Positions 1 through 12,774 of a DNA stretch of 64,000 nucleotides are shown here, in pieces. The stretch is from positions 4,154,001 through 4,218,000 of the forward strand of contig JAHRHY010000001.1 of assembly GCA_019671135.1 (NCBI GenBank), read 5' to 3'. The DNA comes from Linnemannia hyalina (taxonomy: Eukaryota > Mortierellomycota > Mortierellomycetes > Mortierellales > Mortierellaceae). The first letter of the stretch is position 1, and every line of letters begins with the position of its first letter. The notes below the pieces were generated by a model that was not told where the DNA came from, made no database searches, and saw only the letters and a list, made by a program, of their open reading frames with translations. The translations under genes were made by a program, and so were the position numbers.

Positions 1-178
1 ACAACAACAAACATACAGCATCCCCTCATACCAGTCATGTTTCCCCTAACGGGTCTCGTACCTTATTGGTCATTTGGAGATGTCCCTTTTGGCATTCCCT
101 GGGACACCGGGACTCTAGGAACTGTCGTTGTCTTTGCGAGTGTATACGAGCCTGATTCATAGGCTAGGTCCGATTCAT

Positions 179-209
<31 letters not shown>

Positions 210-1441
210 TCGCCATTTACTCCTGAAGGAATGAAAGAAAAAAAACAAGCTGCTGATTGTTGTGTTGTGGTGGGAATGCACTTCCTCCTCGGTTAAGACC
301 AAGACTAAGACCACAATGACACGGAAGCGTGCGCTGATACGACAAACGTTAGTTTTTATCATGTTTCCGATCTGTACTTGGCGTTGCAACAGGGCCAATG
401 GTAGGGTGTGTTCTCTCTGCCCTCTCCAGCTGAGTTGTTGTTGTTGTGTTACTTTTTGTTTTTCTTTCTCCTCTTCTTTTAGAAAAGCATTCGTTACTTT
501 TACATGGGTTAGTCCATCGTCGGAGCACACCCTCCTTTTGGTGCTCTCTTTTTCTGTTTTTTTCCTCTCCCTCTCTCTCCCTCTTACATACACGCACACA
601 CGCCCTCTGCCTATGTCCATCGGTAGGGAATCGAGTTTGGTAAAGGTGTCCGTTCGTCCACACCATCTCAGTCCATAGACCTACTCTATACCATTCACCG
701 CTCACCACAACTTCTCCGACAAGCTGACTTTCATCTCTGAAGGATCTTCATGCTTCATTGACAACAGTATTTTTCTACCTTTCATTTGTGAAGTATATTC
801 ATGCCATGGGGAAAACCTCGCCCAGTTTAGCTTTCACCGATTATCCGGACGAGCGGGATGACATACTCCAGCCTTCCTTCTTCCCCCCACTTTGCACTTC
901 ACCTGCCCTTCCCCGCCAATTTGATCTGCACATGAGTGCAAGCTAATTTGTAAAAAGGAAGCAACTAGAATGATCCTCTGCCTCTGCGCTATTCCTTTCT
1001 TGCACAATCCTTTCCCTCAAGCCTATGACGATTCCTTACCGAATAAAATGGGGCATTATCATGAGTGACAAACTGTATCCAACGATCTTGAGATTTGTTA
1101 GCGTTGGATATTTTCATCTTAGAGAGCTTTCACACCCAAGAAATAAAAAAAAAAAAGAATCGTGAAACCGAGCTTGACTACAGCGTATGCACGAAACTAG
1201 CAAACATGATCCGTTTGCCAATCCATGCACCCATAGTGAGCCACCTGAACTCTCGACGCGGTCAAAATTGATCAGAACAATAACTGGATGTGAGGTGTGA
1301 CTGCGTAGTGGCTTAGATGTTGACATCAGGCACGGGACATTCGTGCAACGCCCCAAGACTGCCCCCGAACTACCAGTGCCGTGCCTCTACTCGGCTGAGT
1401 TGCCATCGAATCCTCCCTCCCTCAGCACCACACCCTACACC
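1..1441. other. Intergenic, no supported gene
   Basis: No convincing coding region. Open frames on both strands between 63 and 708 are low-complexity (Arg/Glu or Leu/Ser runs) and overlap each other, as expected from pyrimidine-rich DNA. A CT microsatellite lies at about 183-209. The last few hundred bases should hold the promoter of the uL22m gene. Confidence 0.6.
183..209. repeat. (TC)n microsatellite
   Basis: About 13 uninterrupted TC dinucleotides. It creates an artificial Arg-Glu run in the reverse open frame that covers it. Confidence 0.9.
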
Positions 1442-2805
1442 ATGTTCGGCGCATTGAAGACCGCATTCCGCACACACCAGCCTGTCTCGACCTTCAAGAG
1501 GTACCGCCCCCTCATCTCTTCAGTCTCAACACTCTTGACAACCTTCAATTGATTCAGAAAGGAACAATATACTGGACCACACGATCACCTTGAGAACCCC
1601 TGGAAAGGCGCAACACCATGTTGACAACGACGGCGGCACTAGACAAAAGAAAATAACTCGGGGTGTTGCAAACAAGAAAAGAAAACACCTATAGGACCGA
1701 TCATGTGTCTCTCAGCGACTAATCGATTTCTTTTGTGATATGTGGCACATAGCTTGACTCAGTCGACTCCTCGCTGCTTCCACGCCGTGGCCCTCAGATT
1801 CGCTGAGCAAAAGAACACCATGAACCCCATCAAGCCCGAGCTCGGCGCTTCTTCTTTGTTCGGAGATGTCAGCGCACATGTCAATGAAGTCCCTGTTGAG
1901 CAGGGTGGAAAGGCAACAGTCAAGGAGGTATGGCATTCAAGGCGAGATTTACAATTGCAGTGGATACTCATCAGGATCGATACAGGACTTGAGACGTTTC
2001 TTCAGAGCTTTTATTGAAACACCCTTATGGACTTGGACATGAAAGCTTACGGAGAGTATGCACTTGATGGCAGAGGCGAGCGGAACAATTTGAATGATCT
2101 ATGGAATTTCAGGATGACATGTTTGACCGTTGAGCAGATCTTGAAGGAGCAGCGAGTTGCTTTAGATCGGATTCTAATCTTCGACCTTTGTTTCTTTTTT
2201 CAACCGACATTTCAGTACCAATTTTCGACTGCCAACTTCAAGACCAGCACCAAGAAGTTGCGCCTTCTCGCCAACCAGATCAAGGGCCTCGATATCCAGA
2301 ATGCTATCAACCAGATGGAGTTTTCTCAGAAGCGCCCCGGAAAGCGTGTCATGAACACCTTGGCCTTTGCCAGGACCAACGCCACCACACAGGAGAAGTA
2401 CTCTATGGATGCCAGCAAGCTCTATGTCGGTAAGTGGACCTTTTCATCGGCACGCTGTCTATTCTGAGCCTTCCTTCCCCCTATTTTGGCACTCTGTAGT
2501 TATGAATCAAAGATCTAACTTTGTATGATATGAACAATGTCTTTTATTGGAGTATAGATCGTGCTTGGGTTGGAAAGGGTATTTACCATCGTCGCATCAA
2601 GACCCACGCTCGTGGTAAATTCGGAGTGATGCACCATCCTACTGCACATCTCAAGTTCACCCTCAAGGAGCGCCAGCCTGAGACCACAGAAGCTGGTCGT
2701 GCGACGAGGAGAGACATTCGTGGCTGGAAGCAGACTAAGAAAGTCTGGACGCCCTTGATCGAGGACAAGCCCATCTATAACCCCACTCGTACCTACAACT
2801 GGTAA
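1442..2805 (+). CDS. MRPL22: Mitochondrial large-subunit ribosomal protein uL22m
   Basis: Exons 1442-1500, 1753-1927, 2216-2429 and 2558-2805 join in phase to 231 residues. The C-terminal half carries the uL22 core: a TSTKKLRLLANQI helix, then NAINQMEFSQKRPGK, then a basic stretch GIYHRRIKTHARGKFG that corresponds to the extended rRNA-binding hairpin. The N-terminus is basic with few acids (MFGALKTAFRTH), as expected of a mitochondrial targeting peptide, and the protein is longer than bacterial L22, as is usual for mitochondrial forms. uL22 lines the peptide exit tunnel of the large subunit. Donors are GTACCG, GTATGG and GTAAGT. The first ATG in good context was taken as the start. The fold assignment is firm; the first two exon joins rest on splice signals and phase alone. 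Confidence 0.88.
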
Positions 2806-3267
2806 TCGACCTTTCTTTCTTTTGTAGTCAGGACTTTACCGAACAAGTATCCCCAGCATTCTCTTTTTTTTTGTTATCTCGTCTGCCATAGAACAATTCT
2901 CTTTCTCTCTCTCTGTCTCTTTTCCCCTCGTGTAATACATATGAACATAAACCATTCGAATTCGATTAGTGTGCTTATCCACAGCATGTGTGGTCGTAGT
3001 CTTTAGCTCTTTAGCAGGCTCTTTTAACGACACAATTTTCGTGTTGAATTCATTCATATGTTGGAGGCGCGTCCGTTTCCCCTGAAAATACAATAAGAAA
3101 AAGAAGCCAAAAGAACATTTCGTGATCCCAGTCGCTACCCTTAACTGCAACACCCACGACAGACAGATCAGCACCATAAACCTTGGTGTCCCCCTTTGGC
3201 ATCTCTCACACATCCCTCATCACCTCCCTCCTCCCCTTTCCATCCTTCCACCCATCCTTTACACACA
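2806..3267. other. Intergenic between uL22m and CCT7
   Basis: Contains a CT-rich patch near 2900-2925 and pyrimidine-rich DNA just before the CCT7 start at 3268. The reverse open frame at 2836-3213 has no recognisable domain and overlaps the likely 3' UTR and promoter. I see no gene. Confidence 0.6.
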
Positions 3268-5825
3268 ATGTCGCGCCAACAGCAGATGATGGTAATACAC
3301 TTTGCGCACTTATACCCCGTCAATAGCATCAAACAACACGCCTCCCCCCACTTTCTCGCCTGAATGTCAGCCTGCTCGAGAGATCCGCCTGCTACATTCT
3401 AGCCCTCAACAACAACATCTCGCCTTGCTATGTGACGTTTACAGCTAAGGACAAGGACAATAACAGGAGATCTCTAAGGAACTGGACCGCTTCATCACTA
3501 TAACAGCCACATTGCACGACACGCAGTAAAGGCACGGACGCCAGTAGAGCTTGTGGTTGGCATTGGAATAAAGGAACAACGTCTTGGTTACAGGCGCGAT
3601 GCAGGATAACAACTGGCTGATCAGCTGTCGCCCATCACCCACCTCTTTGATATTACCGATCGCGCCTCGTCTCACCTCGCCTCTAAACGCCTATTTGCGT
3701 GCCGCTTGCGCAAGTCTTTCAATTTTTTTTCCCACTGGAGTGAAAAAAAAGTCGCAGAAACGACACTACATTCATTCCAATGGATATGTATCTCTATCGA
3801 CAACAGCATTTTTATTAACCAGTTTTATTCTCCTTGTATTCCTGACACCTCTGCAGCAACCACAAATTATCCTTCTCAAGGATGGTACCGATTCTTCTCA
3901 GGGCAAGGGTCAGCTCCTGTCCAATATCAATGCCTGCTTGGCTGTCGTCGACACCGTCAGGACTACGCTCGGCCCCCGCGGCATGGACAAGTTGATCGTC
4001 GATGAGAAGGGTATGTGTGTTGGACCAAACTATCAGGCTGTCAGGATCTCGTGTGTCATACTGTAGATGGTGGTTGTCACTCTCAGTCACTTTGCGCTTC
4101 AAAAGAGTTTCTCAAGTCGCTTCCTAACTCATTTTTCCCCCTTTCCTCCTCTGTCGTTATGGCTGATTTGGTCATGGAATGTATAACAACAGGCACTGTC
4201 ACAATCTCCAACGACGGTGCTACGATCATGAAGTTGCTCGATATTGTTCACCCTGCCGCCAAGACCCTTGTTGATATCGCCCGCTCTCAGGATGCCGAGG
4301 TCGGAGACGGAACCACCTCGGTCGTTTTGCTTGCAGGAGAGCTTTTGAAGGAGATCCGTTCGTACGTGGAGGAAGGCGTCAACCCCCAGGTCATCATCAA
4401 GGGTTACCGTCGTGCAGCCCAGCTGGCCATCAACAAGGTCAAGGAGATCGCCGTCTCTGTCGAGAGAAAAGACGAGGCAGAGTTCCGTTCGTTGCTCGAG
4501 AAGTGCGCCGCCACCGCGATGTCCTCAAAGTTGATTCACTCCCAGACAGAATTCTTCACAAAGATGGTCGTCGACGCCGTCTTGCACTTGGATCAGGAGG
4601 AGCTGGATGAGAACTTGATCGGAATGAAGAGAGTCACTGGAGGCGCTATGCAGGACTCGCTTTTGATTGATGGTGTCGCGTTCAAGAAGACCTTCTCCTA
4701 CGCCGGATTCGAGCAGCAGCCCAAGAGCTTCAAGAACCCCAAGGTCTTGTCCTTGAACGTTGAGTTGGAGCTGAAGGCCGAAAGAGACAACGCCGAGGTC
4801 CGCGTCGAAGCTGTCGATGTAAGTGTTGAAAATGACTACTTACCATACTGTAGAATCTTTTATTTTCAAGGAAGTGATGATACGTTACATTGAAGCACAG
4901 GTCTAACAAGTTAACTTTTTTCATTCTTATTCCATCGGGATTACCTCTTTGATTACGACTTTTACAGGAGTACCAAAAGATTGTTGATGCAGAGTGGAAG
5001 ATCATCTATGACAAACTGGAAGCAATTGTTGCCACTGGCGCCAAGGTTGTCTTGTCCAAGTTGCCCATCGGAGATTTGGCCACCCAATACTTTGCCGATC
5101 GTGACATTTTCTGCGCTGGACGTGTTCCCGCTGGAGATTTGAACCGCGTTGTCCAGGCTGTCGGAGGATCTATCCAATCGACCTGCACAGATATCGAGGA
5201 GAAGCACTTGGGTGTTTGCGAGACCTTTGAGGAGAAGCAGATTGGAGGAGAGCGGTTCAACTTTTTCCAGGGCTGCGCTCAGGCCAGGACCTGCACGTTG
5301 ATCTTGAGAGGAGGTGCTGAGCAGTTCATTGCTGAGGTCGAGAGATCGTTGCACGATGCTATTATGATTGTCCGCAGGGCGATCAAGAACTCGTTGGTCG
5401 TTGCAGGAGGAGGAGCTACCGAGATGGAGGTTTCCAAGTACCTCCGCGATTACTCCAAGACCATTGCCGGAAAGCAACAGTTGATTGTTGGGGCTTTCGC
5501 CAAGGCCCTCGAGGTGATTCCCCGCCAGCTTTGCGACAATGCCGGTTTCGATGCGACTGACATCCTGAACAAGTTGAGGATGAAGCACGCTGAAGGCGAG
5601 ATGTGGTGCGGTGTCGATATCGAGTCCGAGTCGATTGCAGATAACATGAAGGCTTTCGTCTGGGAGCCCGCACTGGTCAAGACCAACGCCATGGCTGCTG
5701 CCACCGAGGCTGCCTGCTTGATCTTGTCTGTTGACGAGACTGTCAAGAGCCCCCAGAGCTCCAACCCAGCCGCCAATGCTCGCGGAGCACCCCGTGGCCG
5801 TGGTCGTGGTGTCCCTCGCCGTTAA
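3268..5825 (+). CDS. CCT7: T-complex chaperonin CCT subunit eta
   Basis: Exons 3268-3291, 3857-4010, 4193-4818 and 4968-5825 give 553 residues, close to the usual length of the eta subunit. It is one of eight subunits of the cytosolic TRiC/CCT ring, which folds actin, tubulin and WD proteins using ATP. Visible family motifs: [12 protein letters not shown] near residue 13, [11 protein letters not shown] at about 44-54, the nucleotide-binding GDGTT at about 97-101, and [20 protein letters not shown] in the C-terminal equatorial half. The tail ends in Arg-Gly repeats ([10 protein letters not shown]). The first exon codes for only eight residues and is followed by a 565-nt intron, the longest in this gene; the join is supported because it places the conserved ILLKDGT segment at the expected distance from the start. 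A fungal poly(A)-like AATAAA lies near 5915. Confidence 0.95.
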
Positions 5826-6029
5826 ATCGTCGAGGAAGAGAGAGAACGAACGAACGAGGATTTTATCATGGAACAGCGAGTCAAGAAAAACTGTTCACGT
5901 GATCATGCGACATAATAAAAGATGCTTTCAACAGAGGGTTTTCTGTGCTTTCATTCATTCCGTCATTCATTCATTCACACACACGCGCGTGCAACTGCCC
6001 AAGACAGCAACCAGGATCACTTACTCACC

Positions 6030-6598
6030 ATGCGCCTTATCAAGAAGAACGACGACGACCTCGCCGCAGAGGCGGCTATGCGAGGAGGCGCGATTGGCGC
6101 GTTAAAGTACTGCACCGTGGCTCTCTTCACCGGTGGAGTTCTCAATGCCACCTGGCCAAAGTTCAGAGCCGTCAGACCCCCACAGAAGGTACATTGAGCA
6201 ATTATTGTGATAGCTGGCAACCTAAAAGAAAGAGTTGCATGCCATTATGCGTTTGTTCGTCTCCCGTTTTATTGGCATAGTTGTGCAACCAGCAGCTAAC
6301 ATATTTTAATACGCGCTGTGAATTCAAATAGATGTGGTTGATGGTAGCAGCATTCTTGGGAGGGTTTGGCAATGGGTCGGATACGGCGTTTACCAACTAT
6401 GAGCGCCGGGATCGCGAGATGCAGATCCGTCTTGCCAACCAGCAGCGTCACAATATCCTTTATGGCGCCCCTGGTGAGAAGCTGGCAGCTGCGGCGTCTC
6501 TGTCGACTCCCTCCGAGGCGTCTTCTTCTTCCCCCTCTTCTTCTCCCACTTCTCCCACTTCTCCCTCTTCTTCTTCCTCTTCTTCTTCCTCAGCATAG
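6030..6598 (+). CDS. Small predicted membrane protein, HIG1-like layout
   Basis: Exons 6030-6188 and 6332-6598 give 141 residues. Not firmly recognised. There are two short hydrophobic stretches: about residues 20-42 (GAIGALKYCTVALFTGGVLN) and about 54-66 (MWLMVAAFLGGFG). A basic loop with FRAVRPPQK lies between them, and a charged segment (NYERRDREMQIRLANQQRHN) follows. The order of helix, basic FR-P loop, helix, charged tail recalls small mitochondrial inner-membrane proteins of the HIG1/Rcf type, but I cannot see a diagnostic motif. The C-terminus is a Ser/Pro/Thr repeat of about 35 residues encoded by a TCT/CCC simple repeat, which may vary in length between strains. The second exon begins with ATG TGG, so an unspliced prediction would miss the first half. 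Confidence 0.6.
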
Positions 6599-6943
6599 CG
6601 TAATAAAAAAATGTCTTTTTCTCTGTGCGCATGTAGATGTGTGTGTAATATGCATAACAGTAAAAGTATGTGATTGCCTGCTGGCAAGTGCGTACCTCCC
6701 CAGTCCCCACACTCAATCAAGGTCTAAGCCACATCTCTCCCAGTATTGTTTTTTGTCCCTTCCCTTCAACGTTTGTGTCCTGCAGTGATAGCACACCCTC
6801 ACACACACTCACACATGTACCATAGCACCACCATCCTCGCATCGTCCCTTCCTCTGCCCTCCCTCCCTTTCTTCGTCTAATCAAGACAACAATAGCAACT
6901 CCCCCTTCCATTAATACTCCTTACCCCCTCCCCTCCAGCCGTC
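6599..6943. other. Intergenic, promoter side of the CDK12-like gene
   Basis: A TAATAAAAAAA tract just after the preceding stop is a likely poly(A) signal. The rest is C/T-rich on the plus strand towards 6943, typical of a fungal promoter/leader. No gene seen. Confidence 0.6.
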
Positions 6944-9900
6944 ATGAACGAGTCCCAGTCAGGACCACCCCAACCAGTCCTCGACGATAAGACACCAACA
7001 ACAGCGCCAACGGACTCACCCAAGGAGCCTGCGACGGACGCCTCAGACGAAGACGGAAAGGACGCAGCATCCACTCCAGCCGCCACTACGCTCACAAAGA
7101 CAACAACCATTACCGCGTCCTTTACCGTCCCTGCCGTAGCGAAACCCCTACCCACGCCCGCCCTACCATTCCAATCTGCCCGCGCCTCAGAGTCCCTCTA
7201 CTCCAGCAGCTACTCTGGCACCTCCGCCTTCGGGAGAACCCCTGCCGCACGTTCAGGAGCTGCTGCTGCTGCATCTGCAGCAGCGTTACAGTTGCAGCGA
7301 GAGCTGGACTTGCAACACGAAATCCTTGGTCGAAAACCTCAATTGGCTCAGGACATTGTCCCCAAGGAACCGTCCAACCCACCCACATTTCGAGACTACG
7401 GCGCCACGAGAGACTGGAGGAGAGAACAGAGTCGAGACCGTCGGGACCGCTCCAAGGAACGAGGACGTGAACGGGACAGAGATCGCTATTCTAGGCATCG
7501 ATACGACAGATCCAAGGACAGGGAGAGAGACCGTGGACGTCACCGTGAGAGATATAGCCGAGAGCGGAGCCATGAAAGGGAGCATGACCGTGAACGCGAC
7601 TACAGACATGAACGGGACTATAGGGGCGACTACCGTTATCACGCAGATCACTCGGCCGACCGCGATTATAGGGGCTACAAACAGGAGAGACAGGATCGAC
7701 CCTACCGCGACAGCAAGGACCACGATGGCCGACCATCCCACAGAGAGTTCGATTTTGATGAAAGTGGTGGTGCAGCGCGCTCTGGAACTGCCAGTCGCTA
7801 TGATGCTGCAGCTGCTGCGGAAGTCGAGCGAGACCGTGGTCATGCCACTGACCGGTGGCATGAAGGAGAAGACGATGGTGACACACTTTCGATGAAAGGT
7901 CATGATCGCCCACCAAGAGACTATGACTACGATCGGGAGCGAGGACGCGGACGTGATCGAGACCGCGAACGGGATCGCTACCGAAATTGGGACAGGAATA
8001 GAGGATACGATTATGGGGGCGAAAAGTATGGAGCCACTCACGATTGGGAAGAGCGGGATCGTGCGCCACGGGACAGGGACCTGGACGTGGATAAACCAGC
8101 AGTCGCCGATGACCTTGACCTGTACCGGCCCCTTCACCGTCCCAGTCGCGACCATTCTCTGCTTCAACGACCCCTCGCCACGACCACAGCATCGAAAGAC
8201 AGCATCACTGGCGCATCCAGTGTGGATCTCGCTATGTCAACTGCCGCCCCCTCTGTCAGCGGATCACCACCTATCTCAAGTATAACCCTCGGTACCGTCG
8301 CTGCAACGACAACAGGCTCGGCACCAACGACCCCTGGAGTACACCCGCTTGATACAACAGGTTCGGAACCAGAAAACATGCAAGCTACTTCGACAGCGCC
8401 ACAGCCTCAAGAGCCAGTGGAGCCGCCGAATCAACTTGGTCAGCCTTTGGATGTAATTATGGAACCAGCATCGTTGAGTGCTACGATGGCGTCAGATCAA
8501 GCGCCCGCTCTTCCACGACCACCCCAACCTCTTCATGTACATGTGGCAACAGCTCAAGCGAATGTCGCAGCAGTGGCACAGATACCTGTTCGTACGCCTA
8601 CGACAGCTCAGTCCCAGGCTGCTCGAGACACCCCAATCTCACCGGTCAATGGGCATTTGCCGCCACCACCGCCACCGCCGCCTGTCGCACCACATGGTTA
8701 CGTCCCCCAGACAGCACCCCCGCCGTCGGCAGCAGGATCCTCAGTAGACAGCACGTATCCTCCTCCAACCTCAGGCAACCAACCCCCACCACCTCGTAGA
8801 TCCACTACCGACGATGACTATTATGGATCGCATGGACACTACTATCGCCACTCTCGGTCCTCCAATTATAGAGAAGGATGGCATTCGTCTGAAGCAGATC
8901 ACCGGTATGAGAATCGACGTTCTCATGGTCGGTGGTACTCGCAGTATCCCCCTGATTATGACAGACACAGTCGTGCGCCCTCACCTCGCGTACGCGATCG
9001 CTACGAATACTTGCACCATGAGAGCGCCAGTCAAAGGACCACGGGAACGGATGCTAGCTATGCAGTATCAGGACACCAAGATACCCAGGCAACCCATCCA
9101 GAATCCAGACATTCGCCCATCATGGAACAACAACCTCTGCCTGTCTACAGCGGAACATATCCAGTCGATCCTGCGACGTCGCATGGTCCACCCACCCCAG
9201 TTGCCACAGCTGCCCCAGTTTTGAAAGGGGAGGATCTCTACGAGCGCGTTGGCCAAGTTGGCGAGGGAACATATGGGTAAGGAAATGCATTTGGAATTGC
9301 TTTGTGAGATTTTCTTGGTAGTTCTCAAGTATCTGACGTTTTAGTATTCAATTTTCTTCTTCCGATATATAGCAAGGTGTACAAGGCAAAGAACAAGCAG
9401 ACGGGAGTGTATGTTGCCCTCAAGCGGATCCGCATGGAGGCTGAGAAGGACGGGGTAAGTTGAGGACGCAGGGAATCAATTAGAACTGTCCGCAAACCTA
9501 GGTGCGACGCGTAGCGTGTTTTGAGCAATGGCCACTCACGTTTCGCTGACGTTTGTTTCTTCATTGATTCTGAATAGTTTCCTATCACTGCCATGCGGGA
9601 AATCAAACTGCTGCAGTCGTTGAACCATCCGCACGTCATCAGTTTGAAGGAGCTCATGGTCTCCAAAGGCGCGGTCTACATGGTGTTCGAGTACATGGAC
9701 TATGATCTGACTGGAATTTTGGCACATCCGAACCTCAAGTTCCGGCCGGAGCATATCAAGTGCCTCATGAAGCAACTACTCGAGGGCCTTGGCTTTCTGC
9801 ATCACAAAGGAGTTCTCCATCGAGACATCAAAGGTAGAATTGTGATCTGTTCATTGCTTACTGTTTTTTTCTACATATGTATATTTCGTCCGCATTGCTC

Positions 9901-12440
9901 AGTTGTTGGTTCTCCAGTATACTTATATTAACTATGTCCATTATACTTGTAGGATCGAACTTGCTCGTCAACAAGCATGGCGAGCTGAAGCTGGCGGATT
10001 TTGGACTTGCGCGTGTGTTCCAGAAGAAGACCAAAAGGGACTATACCAATCGCGTCATCACACTCTGGTATCGGCCTCCGGAGCTCATTCTTGGGGCTAC
10101 AGGTTATGGACCGGAGGTTGACATGTGGAGCGCAGGATGTATCATGGTCGAACTTTTCACCCGGAGGCCAATCTTCCAAGGACACAATGAGATCACTCAG
10201 CTAGAGAACATCTGGAAGACCATGGGAACTCCACAAAAGGAGTCCTGGTCAGGCGTGGATCAGCTCCCTTGGTACGAGTTGATCAAGCATTTGAACACTG
10301 AGAGCAGGATCTCCAGGTTCAGAGAGATGTATGGGAAACTCATGAGCCCAGCCGCGCTCGATCTTGCAGAGGCTCTACTCAGTCTGAACCCGAAGCGCCG
10401 GCCCACTGCCGTCGAGGCACTCAACAACTTCGCCTACTTCACCGAGGAGGAGCCTGCGCCATGCCTTCCGGAAGAGTAAGTCATGACTCCACATAATTGG
10501 TATCTTGGACCGCCATATTTGTTCCGTGGAACTGCAAACTGACTATGTCTTTCCTTCACTTTCTAATATGAATGAAATATAGTTTGCCCAAAATTGACGG
10601 CGATTGGCACGAGTACGAATCCAAACAGAGGAGAAAGGCGAACGCAAAACCCAAGCAGACTCACCCACCACCTCCCCCTCAGCATCCTCCGCCTCGCTCG
10701 CGACAACAAAGCGAGTCCGACCAACCAGACCGACCAGAGGTTGACAGACCGGACGAGGCCCGACCAACTGCGTCCAAAAAGCAAAACTCAGATGGGTCCT
10801 TTCATCCCATGGTCTTGCATTCGACAACTGACTCGATTGTCCAAACAGGAGTCGACCAAACTACAGTCTCAGACCTGGACTCGGATGTTGTGATGGCCGC
10901 ACCCCCGAAAACAACCCGTATAATTACTCCTCCTGCAGTCTCGCCGTCCTATCTGCCTTATTCGTCTGCCCCTGCTCCTGCGACACAGATGCCGGCACCA
11001 CGACGCCCATCTGATCTTATCTCGACTGACCGTCGTGGCCCTGCTCCTCAGCCACCGTTGCCTCCACCACCTCCTGTCCCACACATGTTTGGCGACCGAC
11101 CCTTGCCAGAACGTACGTATTCGAGCGAGTTGGGTTCCACTGCCCAGACGAACGGAGTGCCTCCGCCGCATCGATATGCAGACACTACTACCCAGTTTGA
11201 GTCATCGAGGACAGATCCCTTGCCTCACCAGCCTGTCGCTGGAGCCGTTCAAATCCCAACCCAAGCAACCGAACCAGTATACATGTCTGACCCTCATCGG
11301 AGCTCGTTGGGTGCCGATGATCCACATAGAGCACAGGAGAATGCAGGATATGACTACTACCATCGCAGCCGGCACTACGACTACACCAGAGACCGGGAGC
11401 GTGACAGGGATAGAGAACGCGATCGCGAGAGATACCGTGATTACGGACGAAGACGTGATTACCGAGGTCGCGAATGGTCGAGAGACCGCGACAGGGAGAG
11501 AGGTGTGGGACGGGACCGTGAGAGAGATCGAGAGTATGATCGGTACCGCGAGCGCTCTGGAAGAGAATATGATAGGGAGCGTGGACGTGAGAGAAGCTAT
11601 GACGATGATGAATACTACTACCGGGATCGAGTACGAGGAGGAGGAGGTGGAGGAGGAGGAAGTGTCGGTATTGGTGGTGGTGGAAATGTAACAGCTGGTG
11701 GTGGAGAGGGCGAAAGAGAGTTCCCTGATTCTCGAAGTGGCGGTAGAGAACGAGAAAGGGAGCGAGAGCGAGGAGACCGAGACCGCGAACGAGAACGCGA
11801 GTTTACAGACTATGATCGCGAGAGAGAACGAGATCGTGAACGCGACCGTGAGAGAGGCGAGCGTGGTCCTGGGCGAGATAGAGACTTTGCTGGGTCTGTT
11901 ACCGGAGTCGAAGGTGGCCGCGAATCGGAGAGAAGCCGTGTGCATGAGCGGGATCGGGACATGGACTATGATTTGCCCGAGGAAAGTGGGGGGACACTAC
12001 AACGCCACCACTTGACGGACTCGCACTCTCAAGTACCACCACATCATGGCTTGCACCATAGTCAACAGCAACAAGACCAACAGCACGGCCGTCGACGAGA
12101 GCGATCAGACGGAGAGGTGGATGAGGATTATGACCGGGAGCGAGAACGAGAGCAACGAGAGCGGTATCGAGAAAGGGAAGGCGGGAGGGAAAGAGAAAGG
12201 GAAAGGGAGAAGGAGAGTGGGAGAGACAGGGAGAGACAGAGAGATTTGGAAGGAGAGCATGATGGAGTGGAGCGGGTTGGTGTGGATGCCCTAGGAGGAG
12301 GAGGAGGAGGTGGTGGTGGTGGTGGTCGAGTGGATCGTCGGCAGGAGTTCCCTCCTCCACCGAAGAAGCTGAAGCTGTCGACGGACTCTTCATCGCTGTC
12401 GTCTCCGTCGACGACGACAACAATGTCCTCGCTGAGCTGA
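6944..12440 (+). CDS. CTK1: CDK12/Ctk1-like RNA polymerase II CTD kinase with RS/RD-rich arms
   Basis: Exons 6944-9276, 9373-9454, 9578-9833, 9953-10475 and 10583-12440 give 1683 residues. The kinase domain spans roughly 763-1060: glycine loop GEGTYG (about 773-778), cyclin-binding helix PITAMRE (807-813), catalytic HRDIK (886-890), DFG (906-908), T-loop threonine near 922 in DYTNRVITLWYRPPE. PITAMRE and the long arms point to the Ctk1/Lsk1/CDK12 branch, which phosphorylates Ser2 of the polymerase II CTD with a cyclin K/Ctk2 partner, rather than to Cdk9 or Cdk7. The N-arm has an RD/RS/RE-rich block (about 160-360) like SR splicing proteins, then Pro-rich linkers. The C-arm repeats the RD/RE pattern at about 1330-1620, with poly-Gly runs. 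Yeast Ctk1 is about a third of this length. Regulation and partners are inferred from the family. Confidence 0.92.
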
Positions 12441-12774
12441 GATATCTTACATAGTCGCGAATGAATGAATGACGTTCTCGTCCTTTTCCCCCTCTTTATT
12501 ATCCGTTGTACCTGTTCCTTTGTTCCTTTGTTCCTTTTCAGTACTCTTCCCTTCTTTCCTTTTTTTTTTTTTTCTTTCCTTCTTGCTTTCAGGCTGAGTT
12601 GTCCCTTTCCTTTCTTCCCTGTACATTGCCCCTCCATTCCCCCCTCTTCCTCCTTGGAATCAATCCTCCCACACTTGCACTGGCATTCACACTTACCTTC
12701 ACGTACCTCCGCACTCATCCAAAGACAATCGACAACAACAAGCAAGGCATCACACATCAACACAGGCAGCTTCC
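12441..12774. other. Intergenic, pyrimidine-rich
   Basis: T/C-dominated plus strand with a T tract near 12561-12573. It would serve as the 3' region of the kinase gene and the promoter of the downstream Rho GEF gene. No gene seen. Confidence 0.6.

Noticed and set aside
262..678. 138-codon frame at the left edge
   Set aside because: Low-complexity Leu/Ser/Thr product of CT-rich DNA, overlapped by two opposite frames of similar length.
7286..8192. Long reverse-strand open frames (293 and 233 codons) inside the CTD kinase gene
   Set aside because: They are mirror images of the RD/RS codon repeats on the plus strand, have no domain, and overlap a well-supported coding exon.
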